NCBI GenBank assembly: GCA_937921485.1
Contig: CAKZSV010000057.1
Span: forward strand, 1-64,000
Direction of reading: 5' to 3'
Source: an uncultured bacterium
Lineage (GTDB): Bacteria > Spirochaetota > UBA4802 > JAGODF01
DNA: 64,000 bases
The notes under the pieces were generated by a model. The model saw only the letters and a list, made by a program, of their open reading frames with translations, did no database searches and had not been told where the DNA came from. Numbering within the stretch: position 1 is the first letter of the stretch; every line of letters starts with the position of its first letter. Below, piece by piece: positions 19,220-30,300 of the stretch. Position numbers and translations under genes: made by a program.

Positions 19220-20668
19220 CTATTTTTCCTTTTTGTCGATGAGATTTCCTTCCGCATCCACGAGCGAAATTGAAAGCGGCATTTTCCCCAATGCGTGCGT
19301 CGCACAGCTCAGGCAAGGATCGTACGCGCGGATGGCCACTTCTACTGCATTCATCATCCCTTCGGTGATTTCTTTTTTCCCGCTCAGCTGATTGACCGCG
19401 ACCCAGTTCACCGCGCGGTTCATGGGTTCATTGTTGTTGGTCGTAGAAACAATGAGGTTCGCCATTTCTATCTGATCATTGTCATTGATCCTGTAGTGAT
19501 GAAAAAGCGTTCCTCTCGGCGCTTCGATGAGGCCAACTCCTTCTTTCACTTTCGTGCCCTTTACAACTAAATCGTTCTTCTGAAGATCCGGATCGTTGAG
19601 AAGCTCTTCCATAACCTCGGCAGAGTGAAGAAGCTCAATCAGGCGAGCCCAGTGCATGTGCATGGACATGCTATTGGGTTTTCCTTTTGTGTAGGCCTTG
19701 AATTCTTCAAATTCTTTCTGTGCAAGCTTTGTGGGGATAAACTCCGCGGTGTTGAGGCGCGCCAGCGGTCCCACGCGATACCATCCATCTTTTTTGCCAA
19801 GCGATTTGAGGTATGGAAACTTCATATAGCTCCATGAACGAACTTCCTCGCCAATGTAGTTCAGATAATCCTGATAATCGACATCGTTAAGTATTTTTTT
19901 GCCATCGGCATCCACCGCACGCAGCACGCCATGGTACAGATCGAGCGCTCCGTCTTTGCGAACCAGACTTAAGTGATTGGAAGGGAATGCCGCAAAGCTA
20001 TCAATGAAGTCTTTATTCTTCTTATGATAATCCTTAAAGAAATTCACTGCGGCAACCGACCATTCGATCATTTTTTTGATGTTCAGCGGATCGGCACCTT
20101 TTAAGAATTCATCGCGCTCAGCAATACTCAGATTTTTATTAATGCCGCCAGGCACAGCCCCCGTGCCATGAATCTTCTTACCCGCTGTCGCCCTGATGAT
20201 CTCCTGGCCAAATTTGCGCATCATCACGCCCTGCACTGCAAGGTCGGGATGCTTAATTGCCACTCCGATAACATTTCGAATCGCAGGATCGGCATCAACA
20301 CCAAAAAGAAGGTCCGGTGAAACCAGATGAAAAAAATGCAACGCATGCGATTGAAACATCTGACCGTAATGCATAAGCCTTCGCATTTTTTCTCCCGTGG
20401 GGGTGAGTCCCTCAGGACCAACGCCCACAATGACATCCATTGCCTTTGCCGCTGCAAGATGATGGCTCACAGGACAGATGCCGCAAAGGCGCTGAACCAG
20501 CACGGGCATTTCCCAGTAGGGGCGTCCCAGCACAAAACGCTCAAACCCGCGAAATTCAACAATGTGAAAACGCGACTCTGTAACGTTATTCTGAGGATCG
20601 AGTTGAATGGTCACCTTTCCGTGACCTTCAACCCTGGTGACCGGTTCTATAGTAATTTTTCTACCCAT
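19220..20668 (-). CDS. hoxH: NAD-linked [NiFe] hydrogenase large subunit (HoxH-type)
   Basis: RLCGICPVSHHLAAAKAMD (L1) and DPCLSCATHALGKMPL (L2) nickel ligands; gene order F-U-Y-H. Confidence 0.93.
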   Translation of the reverse strand: MGRKITIEPVTRVEGHGKVTIQLDPQNNVTESRFHIVEFRGFERFVLGRPYWEMPVLVQRLCGICPVSHHLAAAKAMDVIVGVGPEGLTPTGEKMRRLMHYGQMFQSHALHFFHLVSPDLLFGVDADPAIRNVIGVAIKHPDLAVQGVMMRKFGQEIIRATAGKKIHGTGAVPGGINKNLSIAERDEFLKGADPLNIKKMIEWSVAAVNFFKDYHKKNKDFIDSFAAFPSNHLSLVRKDGALDLYHGVLRAVDADGKKILNDVDYQDYLNYIGEEVRSWSYMKFPYLKSLGKKDGWYRVGPLARLNTAEFIPTKLAQKEFEEFKAYTKGKPNSMSMHMHWARLIELLHSAEVMEELLNDPDLQKNDLVVKGTKVKEGVGLIEAPRGTLFHHYRINDNDQIEMANLIVSTTNNNEPMNRAVNWVAVNQLSGKKEITEGMMNAVEVAIRAYDPCLSCATHALGKMPLSISLVDAEGNLIDKKEK

Positions 20669-20689
20669 ATTTTCTCTCCTGAAAAAAAA

Positions 20690-21229
20690 TTAATCGAACT
20701 TTACCACTTCATACGGAAGCTGAAGTTCTTTGCCCGAAAGCAATGCCACCAGTGCTTCCCAGATGAGGTCTGCCCTCGGAGGGCATCCGGGCAGATAATA
20801 ATCGATCTTCACAATTTCATGCAAGGGATACACCCTGTCTAAAATCATGGGAAGCTCATCGTCATTGGGAATGATGTTGTCATCCACCGTGGGACACTTG
20901 AGATATGCTTCTTCGAGGCACTCTTTTACGGGAATGCCATTACGCATCGCAGGAAGGCCTCCCATAATTGCGCACTCGCCTACTGCTATGAGAATCTTGC
21001 AGTTCTTCCTGAAAAGGCGAAGGTTTTCCACATTTTCACTGTTGCAGCATCCTCCTTCGATGAGACCCACATCGCACTGCTTTGTAAACGTTTTGATATC
21101 ATCGATTGGAGATTTATTAAATTCGACCAGTTCGATAAGCTTAAGAATTCTTTCGTCTATGTCCAGTATTGACATATGGCAGCCGAAACAACCTGCCAGA
21201 GAAGCTGTCGCTACTACCGGTTTACTCAT
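20690..21229 (-). CDS. hoxY: NAD-linked [NiFe] hydrogenase small subunit (HoxY-type)
   Basis: ASLAGCFGCHMSILDIDERIL...IEGGCCNSENVE...GECAIMGGLPAMRN...YLPGCPPRADLIWEAL. Confidence 0.93.
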   Translation of the reverse strand: MSKPVVATASLAGCFGCHMSILDIDERILKLIELVEFNKSPIDDIKTFTKQCDVGLIEGGCCNSENVENLRLFRKNCKILIAVGECAIMGGLPAMRNGIPVKECLEEAYLKCPTVDDNIIPNDDELPMILDRVYPLHEIVKIDYYLPGCPPRADLIWEALVALLSGKELQLPYEVVKFD

Positions 21230-21269
21230 TGCATTCCCCCATAATCAAATTATCAAATCTAATCCAGCA

Positions 21270-21965
21270 TCAGGCCCTTTCGATATCGCTTCCGATGGGT
21301 TTCGTATCGAATTTCCTTTTGCCAATTGGCACCGCAAATCCAACTTCCTTTTTCAGGATGGAACCGACAGGACACAGATCCATCGCCTTCTGTGCCAGTT
21401 CATCGGACATGCTTTGCGCCAGTTCCCTGTCCACATTAATTTTTGCGTGACCTCCGCGCTTCACAATGCCGAAAATTCTTTTTCCGTCGGGCGCGGTAAT
21501 GGCGCGCACACAGCGCAGGCACTGGACGCAGCGATTGCGCTCTATGACTATCTTCGGAAGTGACGCATCCAGTTCCCGTTTCGGGAAAAGAAACGGGAAT
21601 CGCGGGACCATCATCATATACCTGTACGCGAGCGCTTGCAGTTCGCAGTTACCGCTTTTTTCACAGGTGGGGCACATGTGGTTGCCTTCAACGAAAAGCA
21701 TTTCCACAATCGCTTTTCTGTAATCTTCGAGTTCGGCGGTTTTATTTTCAACCACCATGCCATCAGCCACAGGCGTGGTACACGCAGCCATATTCCTGCC
21801 GCCAACTTTCACCGTGCAGATACGACATACACCCGCAGGCTTCAAACCCTCGAAATGGCACAGGGTGGGAATATATACCCCATTCTGTTTTGCCGCTTCG
21901 ACAATCGTCTGTCCTGGTTTTGCAGTACACTGTTTTCCATCTATTGTAAATTGTATGGTGCTCAT
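21270..21965 (-). CDS. hoxU: Hydrogenase diaphorase small subunit (HoxU / NuoG N-terminal-like)
   Basis: [2Fe-2S] CHFEGLKPAGVCRICTVKVGG..C; NuoG His-Cys motif HMCPTCEKSGNCELQ; CVQCLRCVRA...CPVGS. Confidence 0.92.
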   Translation of the reverse strand: MSTIQFTIDGKQCTAKPGQTIVEAAKQNGVYIPTLCHFEGLKPAGVCRICTVKVGGRNMAACTTPVADGMVVENKTAELEDYRKAIVEMLFVEGNHMCPTCEKSGNCELQALAYRYMMMVPRFPFLFPKRELDASLPKIVIERNRCVQCLRCVRAITAPDGKRIFGIVKRGGHAKINVDRELAQSMSDELAQKAMDLCPVGSILKKEVGFAVPIGKRKFDTKPIGSDIERA

Positions 21966-21966
21966 A

Positions 21967-23775
21967 TCAATGTTCCTCTACCTTTGGGATTCTCCCTGCT
22001 GCCTTGCAGGATTCCTGAACGGCGGCCATCAAATCGAACGTAGTGACGTAATCGACATCTTTACGCACTTTTGCTTCGTACAAGTCACGGAAGTTTTGAA
22101 TTGTAGTATAGATAGGATTGGGCGATGTCTGACCAAGACCGCAGCGGCTCATCGATTTGATGATCTTGCACCAGCTTTCGAGCTCTTCCATATCTTTCAT
22201 GGAAGCCTTCCCCGACATAATCTTTTCAAGGCGCTCTTTTAAGATAACATTTCCTGCTCGACAGGGCACACACCAGCCACACGACTCTTCCACGAAGAAA
22301 TCCATGAAATTATGGACAATTTCGAAAAGATCGCGATCAGGTCCGATTATAATGATCGAACCACCGGTTGCCAGATCATCATAGCAGATACGGCGGCCGA
22401 AATCTTTCTTGCCAATGCAGGTTCCAGAAGGGCCTCCAATCTGCACTGCTTTTGCAGTCCTCCCGCCCACCATCTCAAGAAGGGTCTGTACGGTGGTGCC
22501 AAATTCCACTTCATAAATACCGGGATTGCTGCAATCGCCAGAAACGCTGAGAAGCTTTGTACCGGCGGACTGGGCGGTTCCCATCTTTTTGAACCACTCC
22601 CCGCCTTCAAGCATAATCCTTACCACACAACAGAAAGTCTCAACATTGTTCACAGTTGTGGGATAGCCGAGATATCCTTTCTGTACAGGAAACGGCGGTC
22701 TGTTTCTCGGCTCGCCCCGCCTGCCTTCGGCCGATTCGATGAGAGCTGATTCTTCGCCACACACATAGGCACCGGCTCCCATCTGAATCCGTATATCGAA
22801 ATCAAAGCCTTTGCCGAGGATATTCTTACCCAGGAGGTTTTTCTCGCGCATATCGCCAAGGATTTTTTCGAGATACTTCTTCATATACTGGTATTCTGCG
22901 CGAAGATAGAGAATTCCTTCGCTTGCACCAACCGCATAGCCGGCGATTGCCATGCCTTCAAAAAGCATGTGCGGTATTTCGGTGAGGATCACGCGATCTT
23001 TAAAGGTACCGGGTTCGCCTTCATCCGCATTGCATACCACGAATTTTTTCGCGCCTTCGGATTTGCGGCAAAAATCCCATTTCATGCCTGTGGGAAAACC
23101 GGCACCTCCTCTTCCGCGAAGATTGCCGAGTTTAATTTCATCGATGACATCTTCCGGTTTTTTTGAAAGAGCTGCCTTCAGCGAAGATCCCATTTCATAC
23201 GGAGCAAAAAGCACAGGGCCTTTGCGCATAATGTTGTTCTTCACCATGGATCGAATAAACTCCGATTGGTTTGCACCATCACCAAATTCTGTGACCATAT
23301 CCTGCACGTTCTTACCAGCTTTCATGCCGGCTACCATATCCTTCACTTTTTGCGTGGTAAGATTGGTAAATACAACGCCATTGATGATGGCTGCCGGTTC
23401 CTGATCGTTCATTCCGATACATGAAGTATCATAGAGCCCAATTGTACCATCGGAAGTGATGCTACCAAAACGGCACCCAGCCGCCTCTTCAAACGCTTTT
23501 GCAATGGCCGTCCGTCCCTTCATCAATGCAACCGCACTGTTGTTCAGATACACCGTGTATCTGCCACGTGGAGTTTTGGTGAAGAAATGATAGAACGTCA
23601 CCACGCCTTCAACATCGACGCTTGAAATCTGTAGCTGGGAAGCAATGCACCGTATCGTATCATCAGAAATACATCCAAGTTCATGTTGCACATCGGTTAT
23701 GATGTCCATGAGCCTTGTCTTATCATTATTGTACTTCGCTACGACCTGTTTGACGACTGCATCTTCCCTTCCCAT
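21967..23775 (-). CDS. hoxF: Hydrogenase diaphorase large subunit, NuoE-NuoF fusion (HoxF-type)
   Basis: N-terminal NuoE-like domain; NuoF core LRGRGGAGFPTGMKWDF..., NADEGEPGTFKDR, GAGAYVCGEESALIESAEG, ESCGWCVPCRAGN. Confidence 0.93.
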   Translation of the reverse strand: MGREDAVVKQVVAKYNNDKTRLMDIITDVQHELGCISDDTIRCIASQLQISSVDVEGVVTFYHFFTKTPRGRYTVYLNNSAVALMKGRTAIAKAFEEAAGCRFGSITSDGTIGLYDTSCIGMNDQEPAAIINGVVFTNLTTQKVKDMVAGMKAGKNVQDMVTEFGDGANQSEFIRSMVKNNIMRKGPVLFAPYEMGSSLKAALSKKPEDVIDEIKLGNLRGRGGAGFPTGMKWDFCRKSEGAKKFVVCNADEGEPGTFKDRVILTEIPHMLFEGMAIAGYAVGASEGILYLRAEYQYMKKYLEKILGDMREKNLLGKNILGKGFDFDIRIQMGAGAYVCGEESALIESAEGRRGEPRNRPPFPVQKGYLGYPTTVNNVETFCCVVRIMLEGGEWFKKMGTAQSAGTKLLSVSGDCSNPGIYEVEFGTTVQTLLEMVGGRTAKAVQIGGPSGTCIGKKDFGRRICYDDLATGGSIIIIGPDRDLFEIVHNFMDFFVEESCGWCVPCRAGNVILKERLEKIMSGKASMKDMEELESWCKIIKSMSRCGLGQTSPNPIYTTIQNFRDLYEAKVRKDVDYVTTFDLMAAVQESCKAAGRIPKVEEH

Positions 23776-23984
23776 AGGACCTCTTTTAATAAGTTAATTA
23801 TAGTATGGGTGGCACAGTAATTATTTCGCCATTTTTTTTCAAGAAGAAAAAAGCATTAATTATTCTGTGCACATGTTACATTTCATGAACCTCGATGAAT
23901 GACGAATCGAATATGATCGATTTGATGCCATGTAATATCAAAACGGAGTATGAATTGCTATTGGAAATATCCGTCGCAATAATC

Positions 23985-24015
23985 AAAAGGCCGTCCCGCA
24001 AAGGGATGGCCTTTT
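23985..24015 (-). terminator. Rho-independent terminator downstream of the OFA carrier gene
   Basis: AAAAGGCCGTCCC-GCAAA-GGGATGGCCTTTT hairpin between stop 24040 and hoxF promoter region. Confidence 0.65.
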
Positions 24016-24039
24016 ATAAACATACTAGCAAATGAATTA

Positions 24040-25278
24040 TTACTTCTTTGGCGGCTTGAGAAATACCAGCACCAGCACAAGCCCCACCGCACCCAAAATC
24101 AGCGTGGGCCAGAAGGCAACCTGATATGAGCCAAACACGTCTTTCGCCTGACCGGAAACGATCCCACCTGCAATTGCGCCAATACCGTATGCGAAGAAAA
24201 CAACACCGTAATTGCGCGCATAATTTTTAAGCCCATAGAAGCTGAGCGTTGTTGTGGGTGCTATTGCAAGCCATCCTCCCAAAATCAGCCAGAAGCCGCA
24301 GAAGGCGATTACATATAGCCCCACATCGCCCTCTTTTGCGATAAGCATCATTATCGATACTGCGATGATAATTAAAAGATTTACCACCGCGGCCCCTTTG
24401 GGAGTGATTTTATCGGTGAGCCAGCCGAAAATAGGGCGGCCAATTGCGTTAAAAATAGCAAAAACACCGACCAGCATCGTTCCCGTTTCTCCAGGTATTT
24501 TTATTATTTCGTTGCCTACAGGTTTTGATATGCCGATGGCCATGAGGCCTGCAAGGCTGCCGATGAAAAATGGCAAGAAGAGCCCCCAGAAACCGCTTGT
24601 TTTAACAATCTCGCCCGGTTCAATATCCACCACGGATGCGGCAGCCGCGCTCGGAGTCCAGCCTTGCGGCTTCCAGCCTGTCTCGGGTACGCGGAATGGC
24701 AGCGCTAACAGGACAAGAAGAATTGCGAAACCGATGCCGAAATAGAGAAATGTCATTGAAAGTCCGACGCTTTCGATAAGCACGTTGGAGATTTTCGCGG
24801 TGATAAGCGCCGAACCGCCAAATCCTGCGAGCACAAGCCCTGTTGCCAAACCTTTTTTATCCGGAAACCACTGGCCAACAATATTGATCGGGCAGCCATA
24901 GACTATCCCTACTCCGCTGCCGGCAACAATGCCATAGGTAAAGATGAGAAAATAGATGTTTTTCGATTCAGCCGCAAAATACGACAATGCCCATCCGAGG
25001 CCCACAACTACACCACCGATAATGGCAAGTTTTTTAGGGCCGACCTGTGCCATTATCCTGCCTGCAAAAAACATGAGAATTGAAAAAAATGCTAAGAAAA
25101 TCATAAACGGAAGATTTGCTAAAGATGCGCTAATGCCAAAGCTCTGCTTAATCGGATTAAGAAAAATGCTGTAGGCATATACGCTGCCCAAACACAGGCA
25201 AATTATCAGACCGGTAAGCACAAAAATCCACCTTCCTGCTTCGGGTGATAAACCGAACAATTTGTTATGGTGTGTCAT
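24040..25278 (-). CDS. MFS transporter, OFA (oxalate/formate antiporter) family
   Basis: GLIICLCLGSVYAYSIFLNPIKQSFGIS...GIVAGSGVGIVYGCPINIVGQWFPDKKGLATGLVLAGFGGSALI; 12 TM segments. Confidence 0.9.
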   Translation of the reverse strand: MTHHNKLFGLSPEAGRWIFVLTGLIICLCLGSVYAYSIFLNPIKQSFGISASLANLPFMIFLAFFSILMFFAGRIMAQVGPKKLAIIGGVVVGLGWALSYFAAESKNIYFLIFTYGIVAGSGVGIVYGCPINIVGQWFPDKKGLATGLVLAGFGGSALITAKISNVLIESVGLSMTFLYFGIGFAILLVLLALPFRVPETGWKPQGWTPSAAAASVVDIEPGEIVKTSGFWGLFLPFFIGSLAGLMAIGISKPVGNEIIKIPGETGTMLVGVFAIFNAIGRPIFGWLTDKITPKGAAVVNLLIIIAVSIMMLIAKEGDVGLYVIAFCGFWLILGGWLAIAPTTTLSFYGLKNYARNYGVVFFAYGIGAIAGGIVSGQAKDVFGSYQVAFWPTLILGAVGLVLVLVFLKPPKK

Positions 25279-25614
25279 GGATACTGACCCTCCTCGTATT
25301 TTAATTCTTAAACTTTGCGGTTCTTAGAATAGACATCTCGAAGCATCAAATCTGATACGCACTTACGGATACTACATCGCTACTCCTCACCGTTGCCATT
25401 ATGATAAAAAATTCGCCGGATAATCCGTTATTTTTTATCACTTTCATGTACGCGTTTTTTTAAGAGATTGTAAAACCAAAAGCGTTTTTTACTCTCTGGA
25501 CCTGTATGTAGTTTCTGTCAAGCCTTTTATTTCTTCATCGAGCAATCGCGCTGTCCTTTTTCTAATTCTTGATTTCTCATTTTGCTTGACGTTTTATCGC
25601 TAATTGTGAAATAA

Positions 25615-25734
25615 GATATAGCTGACCAGGCAAAGGAAATGCTTCTCAAAATGGCAAATGAAGAGATGAAACACAAGGAGAAGGTTGAATATCTTTATGC
25701 CAACACCGCATTTCCCCAGACGCAGGGCGGATGA
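25615..25734 (+). pseudogene. C-terminal remnant of a ferritin-like/rubrerythrin-family gene
   Basis: Open frame preceded by stop at 25612: DIADQAKEMLLKMANEEMKHKEKVEYLYANTAFPQTQGG*, resembles the last helix of ferritin-like proteins (EExxHK). Confidence 0.5.
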
Positions 25735-25794
25735 AAAAAGCAGTATATCACCATAACTTCAGTGAGATTTTAAACGAACGCACGGAGGGAACGC

Positions 25795-26169
25795 ATGGCA
25801 GACAAGAAAGTGATTTTGGTAATTGACGATGATCCGGATATCGTCACCTCAATTCAGGCGATTCTTGAGAAAGAAGGATTCTCGGTTGCCACCGCCATGA
25901 GCGGTGACGAAGGCATTAAGGCATTTGCTTCCAAAAAGCCGGCGCTGGTTCTTTGCGACATGATGATGGAGCGCATCGACTCGGGAACAAAAGTAGCCAG
26001 TGAGATACGCAAATCCGACCTCAATGTGCCGATCTATCTTTTGAGCAGCATCGGCAGCGCAACGGCGGCAAACATCGAAATTGAAAGCCTCGGCTTTAGC
26101 GGCGTGTTTCAAAAGCCTGTTTCGCCCGCCGGGCTGGTTTCCACCATTAAAAAGGCGCTTGGGATGTAA
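25795..26169 (+). CDS. Stand-alone response regulator receiver protein (paralogue of 18291..18659)
   Basis: VILVIDDDPDIVTSIQAIL...LVLCDMMMERIDSGTKVASEIRK...IYLLSSIGSATAANIEIESLGFSGVFQKPV. Confidence 0.94.
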   Translation: MADKKVILVIDDDPDIVTSIQAILEKEGFSVATAMSGDEGIKAFASKKPALVLCDMMMERIDSGTKVASEIRKSDLNVPIYLLSSIGSATAANIEIESLGFSGVFQKPVSPAGLVSTIKKALGM

Positions 26170-26203
26170 TTGTATAGATATTATGCTCTTGTCAATTAAT
26201 CTT

Positions 26204-26233
26204 AAAAAGGAAGCGTGTGCGCTTCCTTTTTTT
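26204..26233 (+). terminator. Rho-independent terminator for the receiver gene
   Basis: AAAAAGGAAGCG-TGTG-CGCTTCCTTTTTTT. Confidence 0.85.
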
Positions 26234-26315
26234 GCATTGACATATTGCAATTATTTTTCACCATATTGAACAATTACAATACATTTTGCATATTAACACT
26301 ACATCACTGCATACC

Positions 26316-27308
26316 ATGCACGCTTCTCAGGACATCTTCGCTATCGCTCGCGATCTCATTCGAAAAAAAGAGTTCGCAGAAGCTGAAGCTCTTTTGCTTG
26401 AAGCCCTCGAAAAGGATCCGATGAATGCGCTTTTTGAGAGTTTGCTCGCCGAAACGTATCTCAACACTGGTAAAATCGATAAAGCCCTTGAGGCTAATAA
26501 CAGAGCGCTTGCAATCAATCCCTCCGATTTTTTTGCACTTCAAAGAAAGGGCGATATCTGCGCCTTAAAAAAACAGTACGATGAAGCTCTCGAAATTTTT
26601 ACAAATCTCCTCTCTTCACCGAAAGCAACACATCACCTTTACAGGAGAATCGCGAAAATATATCAGCTTTTAAAAAAACCACAGAAAGCCATTGAAATTA
26701 TACAAAAAGCTATTGAAAAATCACCCCATATGCCGGAGCTTCACTATCAGGCATATCTTTTCTATCGCGATGAAGGCATGCAGGATGCAGCCATGAGTGC
26801 AATCACGAAAGCACATAATCTCGATCCTGCGAACGATCTGTACCGAACCGCAAAACTTGCTCTCCGTGCCAAAAATGAAACGGCAGAACATCTCGAAGAA
26901 GCTATGGAGCTTTCGGGAGATACCGATGTCAGCATAATGAGAATTCTTGCACGAAAGCTTAAAAAAGAAGGCCGGCTTGAAAAAGCAATTGAAATATTCA
27001 AAAAGATTTTAGCACTTGAAAATTCAGATTTCGCACGAAAAGAACTGGCATTCGCGTACTATCACAATAAAGAGTACGCAAGGGCGTTTTCACTTTTTAA
27101 CTCGCTGGGCGATGATGCTTTTTTAGAAGCGCCTTTTGTGACGTCAATCACCGCATCGGCAAAAACAAAGGAAGAGAAAAAAGTCCTGCTCGAGCGCATG
27201 TCGCGTCTTGCGTCTTCGGGCAACCGGGCTCTCTGGGGCAGAGTGAACAAGCTAAAAAAGGAATTGGCGGAAAAAAATCCCGATGAAAACAATTCAAGAC
27301 CTGATTGA
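26316..27308 (+). CDS. TPR-repeat protein, first gene of the PglY/PglZ-like pair
   Basis: ARDLIRKKEFAEAEALLLEALEKDPMNALFESLLAETYLNTGKIDKALEANNRALAINPS and further TPRs; 3' end overlaps next ORF by 26 bp. Confidence 0.85.
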   Translation: MHASQDIFAIARDLIRKKEFAEAEALLLEALEKDPMNALFESLLAETYLNTGKIDKALEANNRALAINPSDFFALQRKGDICALKKQYDEALEIFTNLLSSPKATHHLYRRIAKIYQLLKKPQKAIEIIQKAIEKSPHMPELHYQAYLFYRDEGMQDAAMSAITKAHNLDPANDLYRTAKLALRAKNETAEHLEEAMELSGDTDVSIMRILARKLKKEGRLEKAIEIFKKILALENSDFARKELAFAYYHNKEYARAFSLFNSLGDDAFLEAPFVTSITASAKTKEEKKVLLERMSRLASSGNRALWGRVNKLKKELAEKNPDENNSRPD

Positions 27309-30300
27309 AGTCCCGGAGGTGGAAACCGTCGTCCAGGTTTCTGCTCTTAAAACATGCGATGAACATTCTCGCAAAAGGCGTTTCATCGATACATTCGTTA
27401 TCAGCGACGATATTCTTGGCGGACTTCACGCGATTGCTTCAGCACTTGGCCGCGATACCGGCACCGGTTTTTTGCTCAAGGGGGGATATGGTTCCGGGAA
27501 AAGCCATTTCATCGCGTTTGTCGCTTCGCTCCTTTTCCACCCGCATCTCATTTCGGCAATTCCCTCACTCAAAGGGGAATTTTCCGATAATATCATAAAA
27601 ATTACCTCCCACCCAATTCTTCCTGTTTTTCTCACGCTCACAGATTACCCGGCCACCAGCGGTCTTTCCGAGGTTATTATCGACGCTATCTCCGAATCAC
27701 TCGTTGCTGCGAATCTTAGAAATCCCATTGCGGATTCTGCAGGCGTTGCCGATGATTTCGCACGCATCATGCTTCCTGGACTCAAAGACCAATTCGATGA
27801 ATATCTAAGGAAGCACGGGATGTCGCATTTCGAGAATGCATCGCAGTTTGAACGAAACACGCTGGTGCTTGGTTTTCTCAAAGACTGCAATATTCCGTTT
27901 CGCCCTCACTATAATTTCCGAAAACTTTTTGAAAGCATTGATGCAATTGCGAAAGAAAAATTTCCCGGAGGAATTTTTCTCTTAGTCGATGAACTATCGG
28001 AATTTTTACGCTCGCGCTCACGGCAGGAACTCATCTCGGAGGATATTCGTTTCATCCAATTTTTAGGCGAGCACGCTTCGCGCACCAGGTTCTGGGCGCT
28101 CTTTTCCATGCAGGAAGCCATTGAAGAGGTGGCCGATATCACCGCAGAGGGCTTGAACCGCGTCAAAGACCGCTACCCCGTTCGGATAAATCTTACCGCG
28201 TTTCACCTGCGCGAACTCGTTGAAAAGCGCCTTCTGAAAAAAAAGGAACATGCATTTCGCGTGATAGACGAAATACACGCGCTGCTTCTCGATGCATTCC
28301 CGCAATTGAAAATTTCCAGGGAAGAATTCAGAGCAATCTATCCCATTCACCCCGCCACTTTTGCGATGCTCGAAAGCATTGCAGGGCTTTTTTCAAAAGC
28401 ACGGGGCCTTGTTGATTTTATCGTAACAGAAATTGCGGGAGATTCAAATCGCGGCATTTCAGGCATGCTCGGTGATTCTGCCAATACGCTTCTTCTGCCC
28501 GACAGGATATTCGACCACTTCAGAAACAATCTTCAGGAAAGCGTGCAATACAATCGCATGGTGAGCGTTATCTTCAATGCCATTGAACGGGCTGCCGCAT
28601 CGCACTTTAAAAAGGAAAACGATGTCTCCGTCGCCCTCAGGGCGGCGAAGCTGATTGTTCTTCATCAGATTCTTCCCGATAAGAAGTCGCCTTCCGCGCT
28701 TGAACTGGCGAACCTTCTGGTGGAAAACCGCTTTCAAATCGATCCCGCGATCAACTACACGTTCATGCGCGAAAAAATTCTGAAAGGCCTTGAGCAAATC
28801 TGGCCATTTCTTCGATGCGAGCGCGGCGCAACTCCTCTTGAAGACAGGTTTTATCTAACAGGCGAGGAAAGTCCGCTCAACAGGTTTGAAAAAACAGCGC
28901 AGCAGTTTCTGCAAACTGTTCCGAATGCCGAAAAGCAGGCGCTGTGGTTTTTTATCTCGCGCCTGCGCGACGAAGAAATTCCCCTCGGAGAAATAAAAAG
29001 TTCTGAACGCTCTGCAAGGTTTCAGTTTGAAAACACAATGCGTGAAGGTATGATATTCTTGAAAGATCCTTCCGCTTTTTCGAATCAGGATATCGATGCA
29101 CTTAAATTCAAACTCGCACGAAGCGAATCTGATTTCGCGATTATCATCGGCTTCCCTTCCCAGAAAAGAGATGAGCGCGAGCGCTTCCGGGAAATATGCG
29201 CATCCATCACGCCGCCATTTTGCGATTCTGTTTTTTTCTGGCAGCCACGCGAGGCAGACAATCGGGAGCAGCAAGTCCTTAAAGGGCACTTTGCACGGCT
29301 GCGCGTTGCGGAAAACGAAACCATGCTTCCGGAAGACAAGTCAGTGCGCGAACGGATAGAAGAATCAAAGAAAGATGGTACGCGTATCATAAAATCGCTC
29401 TACGCAGAGGGTTCTGTTTTTTCTTTTGCTGACGGGGCGGTGAAACAGCACGATCTTCTTTTCACAAACAGTTTCGATAAAACGGTGGAGCTGTTCACGC
29501 GCGATTCATTGAAGCGCATTTTTTCTGCACATTCAAAAATAATGCCGACCGTTCCAATCTCTTCCCCGGAAACATATCATCAAATCATTATGCTGTTCAG
29601 CGAAAAAAGCGAAATCGATTTCAATTTTGAAGGAAGCCGGCTTTTAAAAAACGCTGTGGATTCCATACTCAAAAATAGCGGCCTGCTGGCAATTGTGCAA
29701 AGCCAATATAAAATATCCCCTGATCCTTCTAAAAACTCTTTTTTAAAGGATTTGCTCACTTCAATTGATAGTGCCGCATTTCCTTTCGAGGAATTATACT
29801 TTCAGTTTCGGAAAGGAAAATACGGCATTCAAAAAGACCTTTTCTGCCTCTATCTTTTTTTTCTGACCGCGGCGGGATACTTAACCCTCAAGCGCGCCGG
29901 CCGAACCCTTCGTCCCTCATCGCTCGATCTTCGCACCATACAATCAGCTGACGAAATTCTTCCGGGAGAAGAGCTTTCCGCGCTTTTCGTTGAGAAATAT
30001 CACCTTCTCGGAACATTTGCGGAAGGCCTCAAACCTAAAAACATCCATCTTCAGGCGCAGGAAGCGGTATGGGACAGGCTGGTCACATTTAAAAGGCTCG
30101 AAGAAGACCGCATTTCCGAACTCCTTGAAAAGCTGAATGCATTGGAGCGATTGCCTGTTTTTGCGAAAAATCCATTATCCACCATCAGAAGTTCGCTTCA
30201 AATGCTACTTTTCTTTTTAAAGAACATAAAAACAGGCAGGAGCGCAAAAGACGGCCTCAATCAACTCATCGAGGCACTGCCAGAAGGCATCAGCATCGAG

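Noticed and set aside
20847-21563. 238-aa plus-strand ORF
   Set aside because: Antisense to hoxY/hoxU.
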